Shown: piece after piece, positions 27,593-34,871 of the stretch
How positions within the stretch are numbered: the stretch's first letter is position 1
Layout: every line of letters starts with the position of its first letter
DNA from: Sphingomonas horti
GTDB taxonomy: Bacteria > Pseudomonadota > Alphaproteobacteria > Sphingomonadales > Sphingomonadaceae
Direction: 5' to 3'
Length of the DNA stretch: 64,000 nt
Assembly: GCF_009753715.1 (NCBI RefSeq)
Contig: NZ_WQMS01000006.1
Location: 248,001-312,000, forward strand
Position numbers and translations under genes: made by a program
The notes under the pieces: model-generated
Told to the model about the DNA's origin: nothing
The model's database searches: none
What the model saw: the letters and a program-made list of their open reading frames with translations, nothing else

Positions 27593-28285
27593 TCAGACAG
27601 TCGCGACTTCCGCCACGTCCACCTTGATGCCCGGGCCCATCGAGGAGCTGAGCGCGACCTTCTTGACGTACTTGCCTTTGGCACCCGACGGTTTGGCCTT
27701 GACCACCGCGTCGACAAGCGCGTCGAAGTTCGCGCGCAGGTCCTCGGCCGGGAAAGACGCCTTGCCGATGCCGGAATGGATGATACCGGCCTTTTCGACG
27801 CGGTATTCGACCTGGCCGCCCTTGGCGTCCTTGACCGCCTGGCCGACGTTCATCGTGACCGTGCCGAGCTTCGGGTTCGGCATCAGGCCCTTCGGGCCCA
27901 GCACCTTACCGAGGCGGCCGACCAGACCCATCATGTCGGGCGTGGCGATGCAGCGATCGAAATCGATATTGCCGCCCTGCACGGTTTCCAGCAGGTCCTC
28001 CGCGCCGACGATGTCGGCCCCGGCCTCGCGCGCCTCGTCGGCCTTCGCACCCTTGGCGAAGACGGCCACGCGGACGGTCTTGCCGGTGCCCTTGGGCAGA
28101 GTGACCACGCCGCGGACCATCTGGTCGGCATGGCGCGGATCGACGCCCAGGTTCAGCGCGACTTCGATCGTCTCGTCGAACTTGGCGGTCGCATATTGCT
28201 TGGCGAGGGCGATCGCCTCGTCGACGCCGTAGAGCTTCTCGGCGTCGACGGCCCAGCTCTTCTGCTTCTTGGTCAGCTTCGCCAT
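27593..28285 (-). CDS. rplA: 50S ribosomal protein L1
   Basis: rRNA-binding protein and probable translational repressor of the L11 operon; 230 residues. Canonical [69 protein letters not shown] and [15 protein letters not shown]. It follows rplK by 4 bases on the minus strand and is ended by a clear terminator. Confidence 0.98.
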   Translation of the reverse strand: MAKLTKKQKSWAVDAEKLYGVDEAIALAKQYATAKFDETIEVALNLGVDPRHADQMVRGVVTLPKGTGKTVRVAVFAKGAKADEAREAGADIVGAEDLLETVQGGNIDFDRCIATPDMMGLVGRLGKVLGPKGLMPNPKLGTVTMNVGQAVKDAKGGQVEYRVEKAGIIHSGIGKASFPAEDLRANFDALVDAVVKAKPSGAKGKYVKKVALSSSMGPGIKVDVAEVATV

Positions 28286-28289
28286 GGTC

Positions 28290-28721
28290 TTAACCCTCCA
28301 CCACTTCGAGGCCCATGGCGCGGGCGGAGCCTTCGATGATCTTCGTTGCAGCCTCGATATTGTTCGCGTTCAGGTCCTTCATCTTGACCTGCGCGATCTC
28401 GGCCAGCTGCGAGCGCTTGATGCGGCCCGCCGAGGTCTTGCCCGGCTCTTTGGAGCCCGACTTCAGGTTCGCCGCCTTCTTCAGAAGGAAGGTGGCCGGC
28501 GGCGTCTTGGTCTCGAACGAGAAGCTGCGATCGGCATAGACGGTGATGACCGTCGGGATCGGCGCGCCCTTTTCCAGGTCGTTCGTGGCGGCGTTGAACG
28601 CCTTGCAGAACTCCATGATGTTGACGCCGCGCTGACCCAGCGCCGGGCCGATCGGCGGCGACGGATTGGCGGCGCCGGCGGGCACCTGCAGCTTGATATA
28701 GCCGGTAATCTTCTTTGCCAT
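28290..28721 (-). CDS. rplK: 50S ribosomal protein L11
   Basis: 143 residues: [46 protein letters not shown], with the proline-rich thiostrepton-site segment, and C-terminal RNA-binding [36 protein letters not shown] 28721 has AAGAGAG upstream. In most bacteria nusG directly precedes it; here nusG is 3.1 kb away with unrelated genes between. Confidence 0.98.
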   Translation of the reverse strand: MAKKITGYIKLQVPAGAANPSPPIGPALGQRGVNIMEFCKAFNAATNDLEKGAPIPTVITVYADRSFSFETKTPPATFLLKKAANLKSGSKEPGKTSAGRIKRSQLAEIAQVKMKDLNANNIEAATKIIEGSARAMGLEVVEG

Positions 28722-28943
28722 GTCACTCTCTTTCAAGTCGAGCGGTACAGACGGACGCGCAAGCACGCCCTCCCGCAATGTTCCAGAGCTGTCGCTTGGA
28801 AGCGCGGGCCCTTAGCCGAAAATCGGGCGGAAGGGAACAGCTTCCTTCGCAGCGCGATCGATCGCTGATCCGCAGTCGCCCGGCTGTGGCCTAACAGCCT
28901 AGGGTTGCGAACGATTGTTCTTCGCCCGTATCAACCGCGCCCC

Positions 28944-30179
28944 ATGGCCCTTTTTCCCCGCTTCGAACACCGCGCGGTGCCGATCGCGCTCGCGGCGGTC
29001 ACTATCGACGTGATCGGGTTCGGCATCGTGATGCCGGTGCTGCCGACGCTGATCACGGATCTGGGCCGCGTCGACCTGGCCGCGGCGACGCGGATCGCCG
29101 GGTGGATGCTGGCCGTGTTCGCGGTCACGCAGTTCCTGGCCGGGCCGGTGCTCGGCAACCTTGGAGACCGCTACGGCCGGCGACCCGTGCTGATCGCGGC
29201 GATGACGGCGTTCGCGGTCGATTATGCGCTGATGGCGGTCGCGCCGACGATCGCCTGGCTGTTCCTGGGGCGCGCGATTGCCGGCATCACCGGCGCCACC
29301 TTCGGCCCGGTCGGCGCGGTGATCGCGGACGTGACCCCGCCCGAGCGGCGCGCCACCAATTTCGGCTATCTGGGCGCGGCGTTCGGCATCGGCTTCATCG
29401 TCGGACCGGCGCTGGGTGGACTCGTCGCGACCTTCGGGCCGCGCGCGCCGTTCTGGCTCGCATGCGCGCTGGCCGTCGCCAACGCCGTCGCGATGTACTT
29501 CCTGCTGCCGGAGACGCTTGCCGCCGAGAACCGCCGGCCGTTCGCGCTGCGCGACGCGCATGTGATCGGCGCGTTCAAGCCGCTGTTCGCAGCCGGCAAC
29601 GCGACGCCGCTGCTGGTCGCCTGGTTCCTGTGGCAGCTGGGCGGGGTAGTCTATCCGACCACTTGGGCGTTCTGGGCCAAATTGCGCTTCGACTGGACCG
29701 ACGCGCAGATCGGCTGGAGCCTGGCCTGGGTCGGTTTCCTCCAGCTGCTGGTGCAATTGTTCCTGACCGATCGCGTCATCAGGCGGACGGGGGAGCGCGG
29801 GGCCGCGATCATCGGTCTGGCCTGTGGGGCTGCGACGCTGGTCATCTATGCGTTCGTCACCCAGGGCTGGCAGGTCTATGCCTTTTTCCTGATCGGCTGC
29901 CTCGGCGCGCTGGCATGGCCGGCGCTGAACGGCATCCTGTCGCGGATGGTCGATGCAAGCCGGCAAGGGGCACTGCAGGGCGGCATCGGCAGCATGAATT
30001 CGGTCGCGGCGGTGCTGGGGCCGCTGATCGCGTCGCAAAGCCTGGCCTGGGGCGCGCGCCACTCGTTCGATGGCGCCGCCTTCATCGTTGCCGGCACGCT
30101 GATCGGCGCGGCCACGGCGATCGTGCTGCTGGGCGTGCCGCGCCTGCACTATGCCGCCGCCGGCGAAGCAATCCGATAG
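28944..30179 (+). CDS. MFS transporter, TetA/DHA1-like
   Basis: Twelve-helix inner-membrane exporter, 411 residues. Motif A is GNLGDRYGRRPVLIA, motif C-like GAAFGIGFIVGPALGG, and the N-terminal AAVTIDVIGFGIVMPVLPTLI is typical of the tetracycline-efflux (TetA) subfamily. Chromosomal sphingomonad members of this group are common and need not confer resistance; the substrate is unknown. ATG 28944 has no visible Shine-Dalgarno; TTG 28905 would add 13 residues that do not look like part of the family. Divergent from rplK. Confidence 0.9.
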   Translation: MALFPRFEHRAVPIALAAVTIDVIGFGIVMPVLPTLITDLGRVDLAAATRIAGWMLAVFAVTQFLAGPVLGNLGDRYGRRPVLIAAMTAFAVDYALMAVAPTIAWLFLGRAIAGITGATFGPVGAVIADVTPPERRATNFGYLGAAFGIGFIVGPALGGLVATFGPRAPFWLACALAVANAVAMYFLLPETLAAENRRPFALRDAHVIGAFKPLFAAGNATPLLVAWFLWQLGGVVYPTTWAFWAKLRFDWTDAQIGWSLAWVGFLQLLVQLFLTDRVIRRTGERGAAIIGLACGAATLVIYAFVTQGWQVYAFFLIGCLGALAWPALNGILSRMVDASRQGALQGGIGSMNSVAAVLGPLIASQSLAWGARHSFDGAAFIVAGTLIGAATAIVLLGVPRLHYAAAGEAIR

Positions 30180-30210
30180 CCGGGACCGGACTGCTCCGCC
30201 GCGCCGATCC

Positions 30211-30483
30211 TCAGTCGAACAGCTCGGCCAGGAACGACTTGCGCTTGTAATGATGCTTGTCGCGGTAGTCGCCGCGCTCGTGGCGCGGGATTCCGGTGAC
30301 CACCGAGGCCGGGGTCTGCGCCGGCGCGCTCCGCTCGATGATCTTGTCGATCTCGCCGCGATCGAGCCAAACGCCGCGGCAGGCCGGGCAATAGTCGATC
30401 TCGATCCCTTGCCGGTCAGACATGACAAGCACCGTCCCGTCGACCGGGCAGGTCATCGACGCCATCTGCTGGGGGGTGCGCAT
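30211..30483 (-). CDS. Zinc-ribbon (zf-TFIIB) domain protein
   Basis: 90 residues. CPVDGTVLVMSDRQGIEIDYCPACRGVWLDRGEIDKIIE has the Cys4 zinc ribbon (C-P-x-D, C-P-x-C) and the WLDRGEL-type ending of the TFIIB-type family. The C-terminal HHYKRKSFLAELFD is basic, then hydrophobic. Role unknown; it probably binds zinc and nucleic acid or protein. GGGAGG precedes ATG 30483. It lies 4 bases after the DUF465 gene, so the two form a unit. Confidence 0.88.
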   Translation of the reverse strand: MRTPQQMASMTCPVDGTVLVMSDRQGIEIDYCPACRGVWLDRGEIDKIIERSAPAQTPASVVTGIPRHERGDYRDKHHYKRKSFLAELFD

Positions 30484-30486
30484 CGC

Positions 30487-30660
30487 TCAGGCCCTCCCGC
30501 CGCTCAGGCGGCGGCCGGCGAGCCGGTCCTTGATCGCCAGCCGCAGCTTCTTCAGCCGCAAAAGCCGAATGCTGTCGGGGAAGCGCCGCTTGAGCTCTCG
30601 CCGGATCTCGTCGTCCAGCTTCCTGTGGGTGAGGGTCAGTCGGTAAATGAAAGCGTTCAT
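30487..30660 (-). CDS. DUF465/YdcH family small protein
   Basis: 57 residues. MNAFIYRLTLTHRKLDDEIRRELKRRFPDSIRLLRLKKLRLAIKDRL matches the YdcH (DUF465) pattern of a short basic coiled coil (H..LD..I..E......D...L..LKK..L..KD.L). ATG 30660 has AAAGAGG upstream. Co-transcribed with the zinc-ribbon gene. A copy of the conserved leader element lies about 88 bases upstream. Confidence 0.85.
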   Translation of the reverse strand: MNAFIYRLTLTHRKLDDEIRRELKRRFPDSIRLLRLKKLRLAIKDRLAGRRLSGGRA

Positions 30661-30747
30661 AGCCTCTTTCCAATCGATAAGGATCGATCGGGAGCGCCGC
30701 GAGGCAGGAGGGGCGAAACATCGCAACCTGCATCGGGAGCTATTCCC

Positions 30748-30833
30748 GATGCGGTCCGACATCACGGCCGTTCATCGAACGGCCGCCAGAGGGGCCCGGT
30801 CCGCAGTCTCAATTTATGACCGGGCCCCGAAGA
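30748..30833 (-). promoter_or_regulatory. Copy A of a conserved structured leader element (candidate cis-RNA)
   Basis: On the minus strand this segment holds: an 11-base hairpin (GGGGCCCGGTC with GACCGGGCCCC, loop containing TAAAT), then CTCTGGC, a second hairpin (nine pairs, loop at about 30772-30774), and GTGATGTCGGACCGCATC. The core 30748-30803 is shared with copy B upstream of terC (19 identical bases at one side, 16 at the other), and the middle hairpin shows a G-C to A-T compensatory change between copies. It sits after the terC stop and in the leader of the DUF465/zinc-ribbon unit. Confidence 0.6.
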
Positions 30834-30834
30834 T

Positions 30835-31647
30835 TCAACCCTGGGGAAAGTGCGTAGGAGGTTCGGCGGCCGCCGCCAGCGCCGCCCGCTTGTTGCGGGA
30901 CCAGATGTTCAGCGCCTCGACCGCGGCGGAGAAGGCCATGGCCGTGTAGATATAGCCCTTCGGCACATGCACGCCGAAGCCGTCTGCGATCAGCACGGCG
31001 CCGATCATCAGCAGGAACCCGAGCGCCAGCATCACCACCGTCGGGTTGCGGTTGATGAAGTTCGCCATCGGCTCGGCCGCGAACAGCATCACCAGCACCG
31101 CGCACACCACCGCGACCACCATGACCGGAAGATGCTCGGTCATGCCGACCGCGGTCAGGATCGAATCGACGGAAAAGACGAGGTCCAGCACCAGGATCTG
31201 CACGATCGCGGCACCGAACGAGAGGCCGGCGCGGGCGACGTCGAACACGTCGTCGTTCGGCCGCGGATCGGCATTATGGTGGATTTCCTTGGTCGCCTTC
31301 CACACCAGGAACAGGCCGCCGACGATCAGGATCAGGTCCCGCCACGAGAATTGGGTCTCGAAGCTCGGCTCGCCATAGGCGCTGGGGGAGCCCTGCAGGC
31401 CCAGGTCGAAGACCGGCGCGGTCAGGCCGACCAGCCAGCTGATCGCGGACAGCAGCGCCAGGCGCATGAACAGCGCCAGGCCGATGCCCAGCCGCCGCGC
31501 CTTTCTGCGCTGGTGCTCCGGCAGCTTGTTGGTCAGGATGGAGATGAAGATCAGGTTGTCGATGCCGAGCACGACTTCCATGACCACGAGCGCGGTCAGC
31601 GCGGCCCATACGCTGGGGTCGCTGAACAGGGCAATCAATCCGTCCAT
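30835..31647 (-). CDS. TerC family integral membrane protein
   Basis: 270 residues, seven or more hydrophobic segments: [37 protein letters not shown] with the conserved acidic residues in [11 protein letters not shown], and later [14 protein letters not shown], the second TerC acidic motif. TerC proteins are linked to tellurite resistance and to manganese export with metal-loading of exoenzymes. ATG 31647 has AGAGGAG 11 bases upstream. A candidate regulatory RNA overlaps this leader. Confidence 0.92.
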   Translation of the reverse strand: MDGLIALFSDPSVWAALTALVVMEVVLGIDNLIFISILTNKLPEHQRRKARRLGIGLALFMRLALLSAISWLVGLTAPVFDLGLQGSPSAYGEPSFETQFSWRDLILIVGGLFLVWKATKEIHHNADPRPNDDVFDVARAGLSFGAAIVQILVLDLVFSVDSILTAVGMTEHLPVMVVAVVCAVLVMLFAAEPMANFINRNPTVVMLALGFLLMIGAVLIADGFGVHVPKGYIYTAMAFSAAVEALNIWSRNKRAALAAAAEPPTHFPQG

Positions 31648-31669
31648 CGGTTTAGGCGCTCCTCTGAGA

Positions 31670-31745
31670 GATGCGGTCCGACATCACGACCGTCATGGTC
31701 GCCAGAGGGGCCCGGCCCGCGCCCGCCATTTACGTGGCGGCGCGG
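31670..31745 (-). promoter_or_regulatory. Copy B of the structured leader element, terC 5' leader
   Basis: The core is 31670-31719, in the same orientation as copy A. Elements on the minus strand: hairpin GCCA-CGTAAA-TGGC with flanking GC pairs, GGGCCCCTCTGGC, hairpin CGACC-loop-GGTCG, and GTGATGTCGGACCGCATC. The CCTCTG (31708-31703) is complementary to CAGAGG (31666-31661) that forms the terC ribosome-binding site, so the element could switch the site between free and sequestered states. Structure read by eye; ligand unknown. Confidence 0.6.
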
Positions 31746-31799
31746 ACGGCTTCAAGGGTGGAAAAAGGGCGAGGGCGGCGGCCGCCGGCCCTCAGGCCG

Positions 31800-32339
31800 T
31801 CACTTCGCGCGTTCGACCTGCTCGAACTCCAGCTCGACCGGCGTCGCGCGGCCGAAGATCGACACGCTGACCTTGACGCGGCTGCGGTCGAAATCGAGCT
31901 CCTCGACGACCCCATTGAAGCTGGCGAACGGTCCGTCCAGCACCTTCACCTGGTCGCCGATCTCGTAATCGACCTTGACCTTGGCCTTGGGCGCGGCGGA
32001 CGCGGCCTCTTCCTTGGTGCTCAGGATGCGCGCGGCCTCGGCCTCGCTGATCGGCTGCGGCTTGTTGTTGGTGCCAAGGAAGCCGGTGACCTTCGGCGTG
32101 TTCTTGACGAGGTGATAAACGTCGTCGTTCATCTCGAGCTTGGCGAGGACGTAGCCGGGGAAGAATTTCCGTTCCGACTGCACCTTCTTGCCGCGGCGGA
32201 CTTCGGTGACGGTCTCGGTCGGCACCTCGACATGCTCGACCAGCCGCTCGAGTCCCATGCGGGTCGCCTCGGCCATGATCGCGTCGCGGACCTTGTTCTC
32301 GAAACCGGAATAGGCGTGGATGATGTACCAGCGGGACAT
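31800..32339 (-). CDS. nusG: Transcription termination/antitermination factor NusG
   Basis: 179 residues: NGN domain MSRWYIIHAYSGFENKVRDAI...FFPGYVLAKLEMNDDVYHLVKNTPKVTGFLG and KOW domain IGDQVKVLDGPFASFNGVVEELDFDRSRVKVSVSIFGRATPVELEF. It couples RNA polymerase to Rho and ribosomes. ATG 32339; secE lies 20 bases upstream. Confidence 0.97.
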   Translation of the reverse strand: MSRWYIIHAYSGFENKVRDAIMAEATRMGLERLVEHVEVPTETVTEVRRGKKVQSERKFFPGYVLAKLEMNDDVYHLVKNTPKVTGFLGTNNKPQPISEAEAARILSTKEEAASAAPKAKVKVDYEIGDQVKVLDGPFASFNGVVEELDFDRSRVKVSVSIFGRATPVELEFEQVERAK

Positions 32340-32359
32340 GGGGTGCGCTTCCTGAAAGG

Positions 32360-32557
32360 TTAGCCGGCGAAGGTCAGCAGCGAATGGACGATCGCGCTGA
32401 ACAGGGAATCGATGCCGAAGAAGAAGATGCCGAGCATCGCGGTCATGATGATCACCATCAGCGAGGTCATCATCGTCTCGCGGCTGCTCGGCCAGACGAC
32501 CTTCGCGGTCTCTGCGCGGACCTGCTGCACGAACTGGGGAATGTCGCCGATCTTCAT
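32360..32557 (-). CDS. secE: Preprotein translocase subunit SecE
   Basis: Single-span subunit of the SecYEG channel, 65 residues: FVQQVRAETAKVVWPSSRETMMTSLMVIIMTAMLGIFFFGIDSLFSAIVH with the conserved KVxWPSRxET amphipathic helix before the membrane helix. ATG 32557 or a GTG at 32563 could be the start; no strong Shine-Dalgarno separates them. It forms a unit with nusG. Confidence 0.95.
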   Translation of the reverse strand: MKIGDIPQFVQQVRAETAKVVWPSSRETMMTSLMVIIMTAMLGIFFFGIDSLFSAIVHSLLTFAG

Positions 32558-32723
32558 CGCCACTGTGTCTCGTCCCGTCTTCGGGGTGAACGCCCCCGTC
32601 CGGGCCGGCGCCCGAGGGATGCTTCACCGATGTAGTGAGATTGAGCCGCGCTATAAAGTGGGCCGCGCGGCGAAGCAAGCCGGGCGCTTGCGCATCCGCA
32701 AGGGCGCGGCTACATCGCCCGCC

Positions 32724-32746
32724 GGCCCGGGCTCGAAGCTCGGGCC
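32724..32746 (+). other. GC-rich hairpin 5' to tRNA-Trp
   Basis: ggcccgggct pairs with agctcgggcc around cga (one G-T pair), ending 6 bases before the tRNA. It could be a processing or pausing structure; no T-run follows. Confidence 0.4.
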
Positions 32747-32752
32747 GGGCCT

Positions 32753-32828
32753 AGGAGTGTAGCTCAGTTGGTAGAGCATCGGTCTCCAAAACCGAGGGCC
32801 GGGGGTTCGAGTCCCTCCACTCCTGCCA
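32753..32828 (+). tRNA. tRNA-Trp (anticodon CCA)
   Basis: 76 bases including encoded CCA. Acceptor AGGAGTG/CACTCCT, discriminator G, anticodon stem CGGT/ACCG with loop CTCCAAA, T-arm GGGGGTTCGAGTCCCTC. It is divergent from secE; in many bacteria it is on the same strand as secE-nusG. Confidence 0.97.
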
Positions 32829-32851
32829 TCCCGCTTCCCGCACAGGGTTGA

Positions 32852-34810
32852 TCAGGCCGCGGCCGCGCTCCTGGCGCCGCCGGTGAACAGCGCGCGGGCA
32901 TCCGCCGCGCTCATCGGCCGGCCGAACAGATAACCCTGAACCTTGCGGCAGCCGAGCTTGCGGATCATCGCCAGCTCGTCCTCCGTCTCGACGCCCTCGG
33001 CCGTGGTCGACATGCCGAGACTGTCGGCAAGCGCCACCACGGCGCGGATGATCGCGACATTCTCGGGCGTGTTGCTCGCCGCCCCCTGGACGAAGCTGCG
33101 ATCGATCTTGATGGTCGAGAATTTGGTACGGCTCAGATAGCCGAGCGACGAATAGCCGGTGCCGAAATCGTCGAGCGACAACTTGATGCCGAGCGCCATC
33201 AGCTCACGCAGCACGGCGACCGCGTGCGGCGCCTCGTTCATGAACACCGATTCGGTGACCTCCAGCTCCAGACGGCTGGGCGCGAGTCCGGTTTCCTGCA
33301 GCACGGCGGCCACGGTCTTTGCGAAATTGCGGTTGTGCAGCTGCTCGAACGAGACATTGACGGCGACCCGTACGGTCGACGGCCAATGGGTCGCTTCCTG
33401 GCAGGCCGTGCGCAGCACCCATTCGCCGATCGGGCCGATCAGCCGCGCCTGCTCGGCCAGCGGCACGAATTTGGCCGGCGAGACGTTGCCCAGCTGCGGA
33501 TTGGTCCAGCGCAGCAGCGCCTCGAATCCTTCGATCGCGCCGGTCTCGCCGGTCACGACCGGCTGGTAATTGAGGTGAAGCTCGCCGTTTGAGAGCGCGC
33601 GGCGCAGGGCGATCTCCATCACCCGGCGCTCCTCGGCATCGACGTGGAGCTGCGGCTCATAGGCCTGAACGGTGGCTCCGCCCAGGTCCTTCGCGCGGAA
33701 CAGCGCCAGGTTGGCGGAGCGGAGCAGCACCTCCGACGTCCCGCCATCGCGCGGGCCGATCGCGACCCCTGCGCTCGCGCCGACGAACAACGTGTGCTGG
33801 TCGATATCGTAGGGCAGCGACAGCTCTTCGACGATGCGCTGGGCCAGCTTCTCCAGCCGCGCCTGGTCCGATCCGTCGTTGAAGACGATGCCGAACTCGT
33901 CGCCGCCGAGCCGCCCGCACAGGTCGTTAGGCCCGAGCAGCGCCTGCAGCCGCTCGGCGGCGCGGCCGAGCAGAATATCGCCGACGGCGTGGCCGAGCGT
34001 GTCGTTGACGTTCTTGAAGCGATCGAGGCCGACGATCATCAGCCCGCAGCGGCTGCGCCACTGCTCGGCATGGGCAAGCGCGTCGCCGACGACTTCGGAG
34101 ACGTGCAGGCGGTTGGGCAGACCCGTCAGCGTGTCGTAGCGCGCCATCCGGTTGATCTTGTCGGCCGAGTGGCGCTCCGCGGTCACGTCGGTGCCGGTGC
34201 CGCGGAAGCCGGCAAAGCCGCCGCGCTCGTCCTGGATCGGGGCGCCGCCCAGCTCCCACCACAAAGTCTCGCCGCCGATGCTGACGGGCAGGATCAGCTC
34301 CTTGAAGGATTCGCGATACTTGATCTTGTCGGCCAGCGTGCGCAGCGCCGCCGGGAAATTTCCGGTCTCCCACGTCTCGCCGGCAAGGATCTGGAGGAAG
34401 GAACGGCCTTCCAGTGCGCCGGCGTCGGCGCCCAGCGCCAGCGCCAGGCGCGGCGACACGCCGGTCAGGTTCTTGGCGGTGTCGATCTGCCACGACCAGT
34501 CCGCATCGCTATAGTCGTGTTCGAGCAGCTTGACGCGCGGCCCGTTCATCGCGTCGGCAAGCACGCGCGATGGGTGCGTGCCGGTCGAAAGCGCTCGGAC
34601 GTTGGCGAGGCAGCGCGCGACCAGGATCGCGTCGAAGGCGATCGTCGCCACCAGCAGCATCAGCAGCGGCCAGCCGAGCGACAGGCCGCGCAACGCGACC
34701 AGCGACAGCAGCCCCAGCGGCAGCGCCGAGGCGAGCAGGATGGTCGTCGCCAGCGTCCGCACGAAACTATGCGGGATCGCGTCTGAGGGTTGGGGCCGGA
34801 GTCGCTTCAC
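32852..34810 (-). CDS. Membrane-anchored PAS-GGDEF-EAL cyclic-di-GMP enzyme
   Basis: 652 residues. Two N-terminal hydrophobic segments (ATTILLASALPLGLLSLVALRGL; LLMLLVATIAFDAILVA), a PAS-like region (DADWSWQIDTAKNLTGVSPRLA ... ELGGAPIQDERGGFAGFRGTGTDVT), a GGDEF domain with intact GRLGGDEFGIVF, and an EAL domain with EGFEALLRW, DDFGTGYSSLGYLSRTKFSTIKIDRSF and AEGVETEDE. Both catalytic motifs look intact, so either or both activities are possible. The start is GTG 34810. Confidence 0.95.
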   Translation of the reverse strand: MKRLRPQPSDAIPHSFVRTLATTILLASALPLGLLSLVALRGLSLGWPLLMLLVATIAFDAILVARCLANVRALSTGTHPSRVLADAMNGPRVKLLEHDYSDADWSWQIDTAKNLTGVSPRLALALGADAGALEGRSFLQILAGETWETGNFPAALRTLADKIKYRESFKELILPVSIGGETLWWELGGAPIQDERGGFAGFRGTGTDVTAERHSADKINRMARYDTLTGLPNRLHVSEVVGDALAHAEQWRSRCGLMIVGLDRFKNVNDTLGHAVGDILLGRAAERLQALLGPNDLCGRLGGDEFGIVFNDGSDQARLEKLAQRIVEELSLPYDIDQHTLFVGASAGVAIGPRDGGTSEVLLRSANLALFRAKDLGGATVQAYEPQLHVDAEERRVMEIALRRALSNGELHLNYQPVVTGETGAIEGFEALLRWTNPQLGNVSPAKFVPLAEQARLIGPIGEWVLRTACQEATHWPSTVRVAVNVSFEQLHNRNFAKTVAAVLQETGLAPSRLELEVTESVFMNEAPHAVAVLRELMALGIKLSLDDFGTGYSSLGYLSRTKFSTIKIDRSFVQGAASNTPENVAIIRAVVALADSLGMSTTAEGVETEDELAMIRKLGCRKVQGYLFGRPMSAADARALFTGGARSAAAA

Positions 34811-34871
34811 GCGCCCGGAATTAAACTCCTGTTCGTTAGCAAGCCGTAAGCGCGCCGTTCAGGTTGGGCGC

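Noticed and set aside
28944-30179. Acquired tetracycline-resistance gene
   Set aside because: TetA-like MFS sequence, but composition matches the chromosome and there are no mobile element or TetR neighbours.
31670-31745. yybP-ykoY manganese riboswitch upstream of terC
   Set aside because: The conserved loops of that riboswitch (GGGGAGUAG and GAGACCUU types) are absent; the element here is different.
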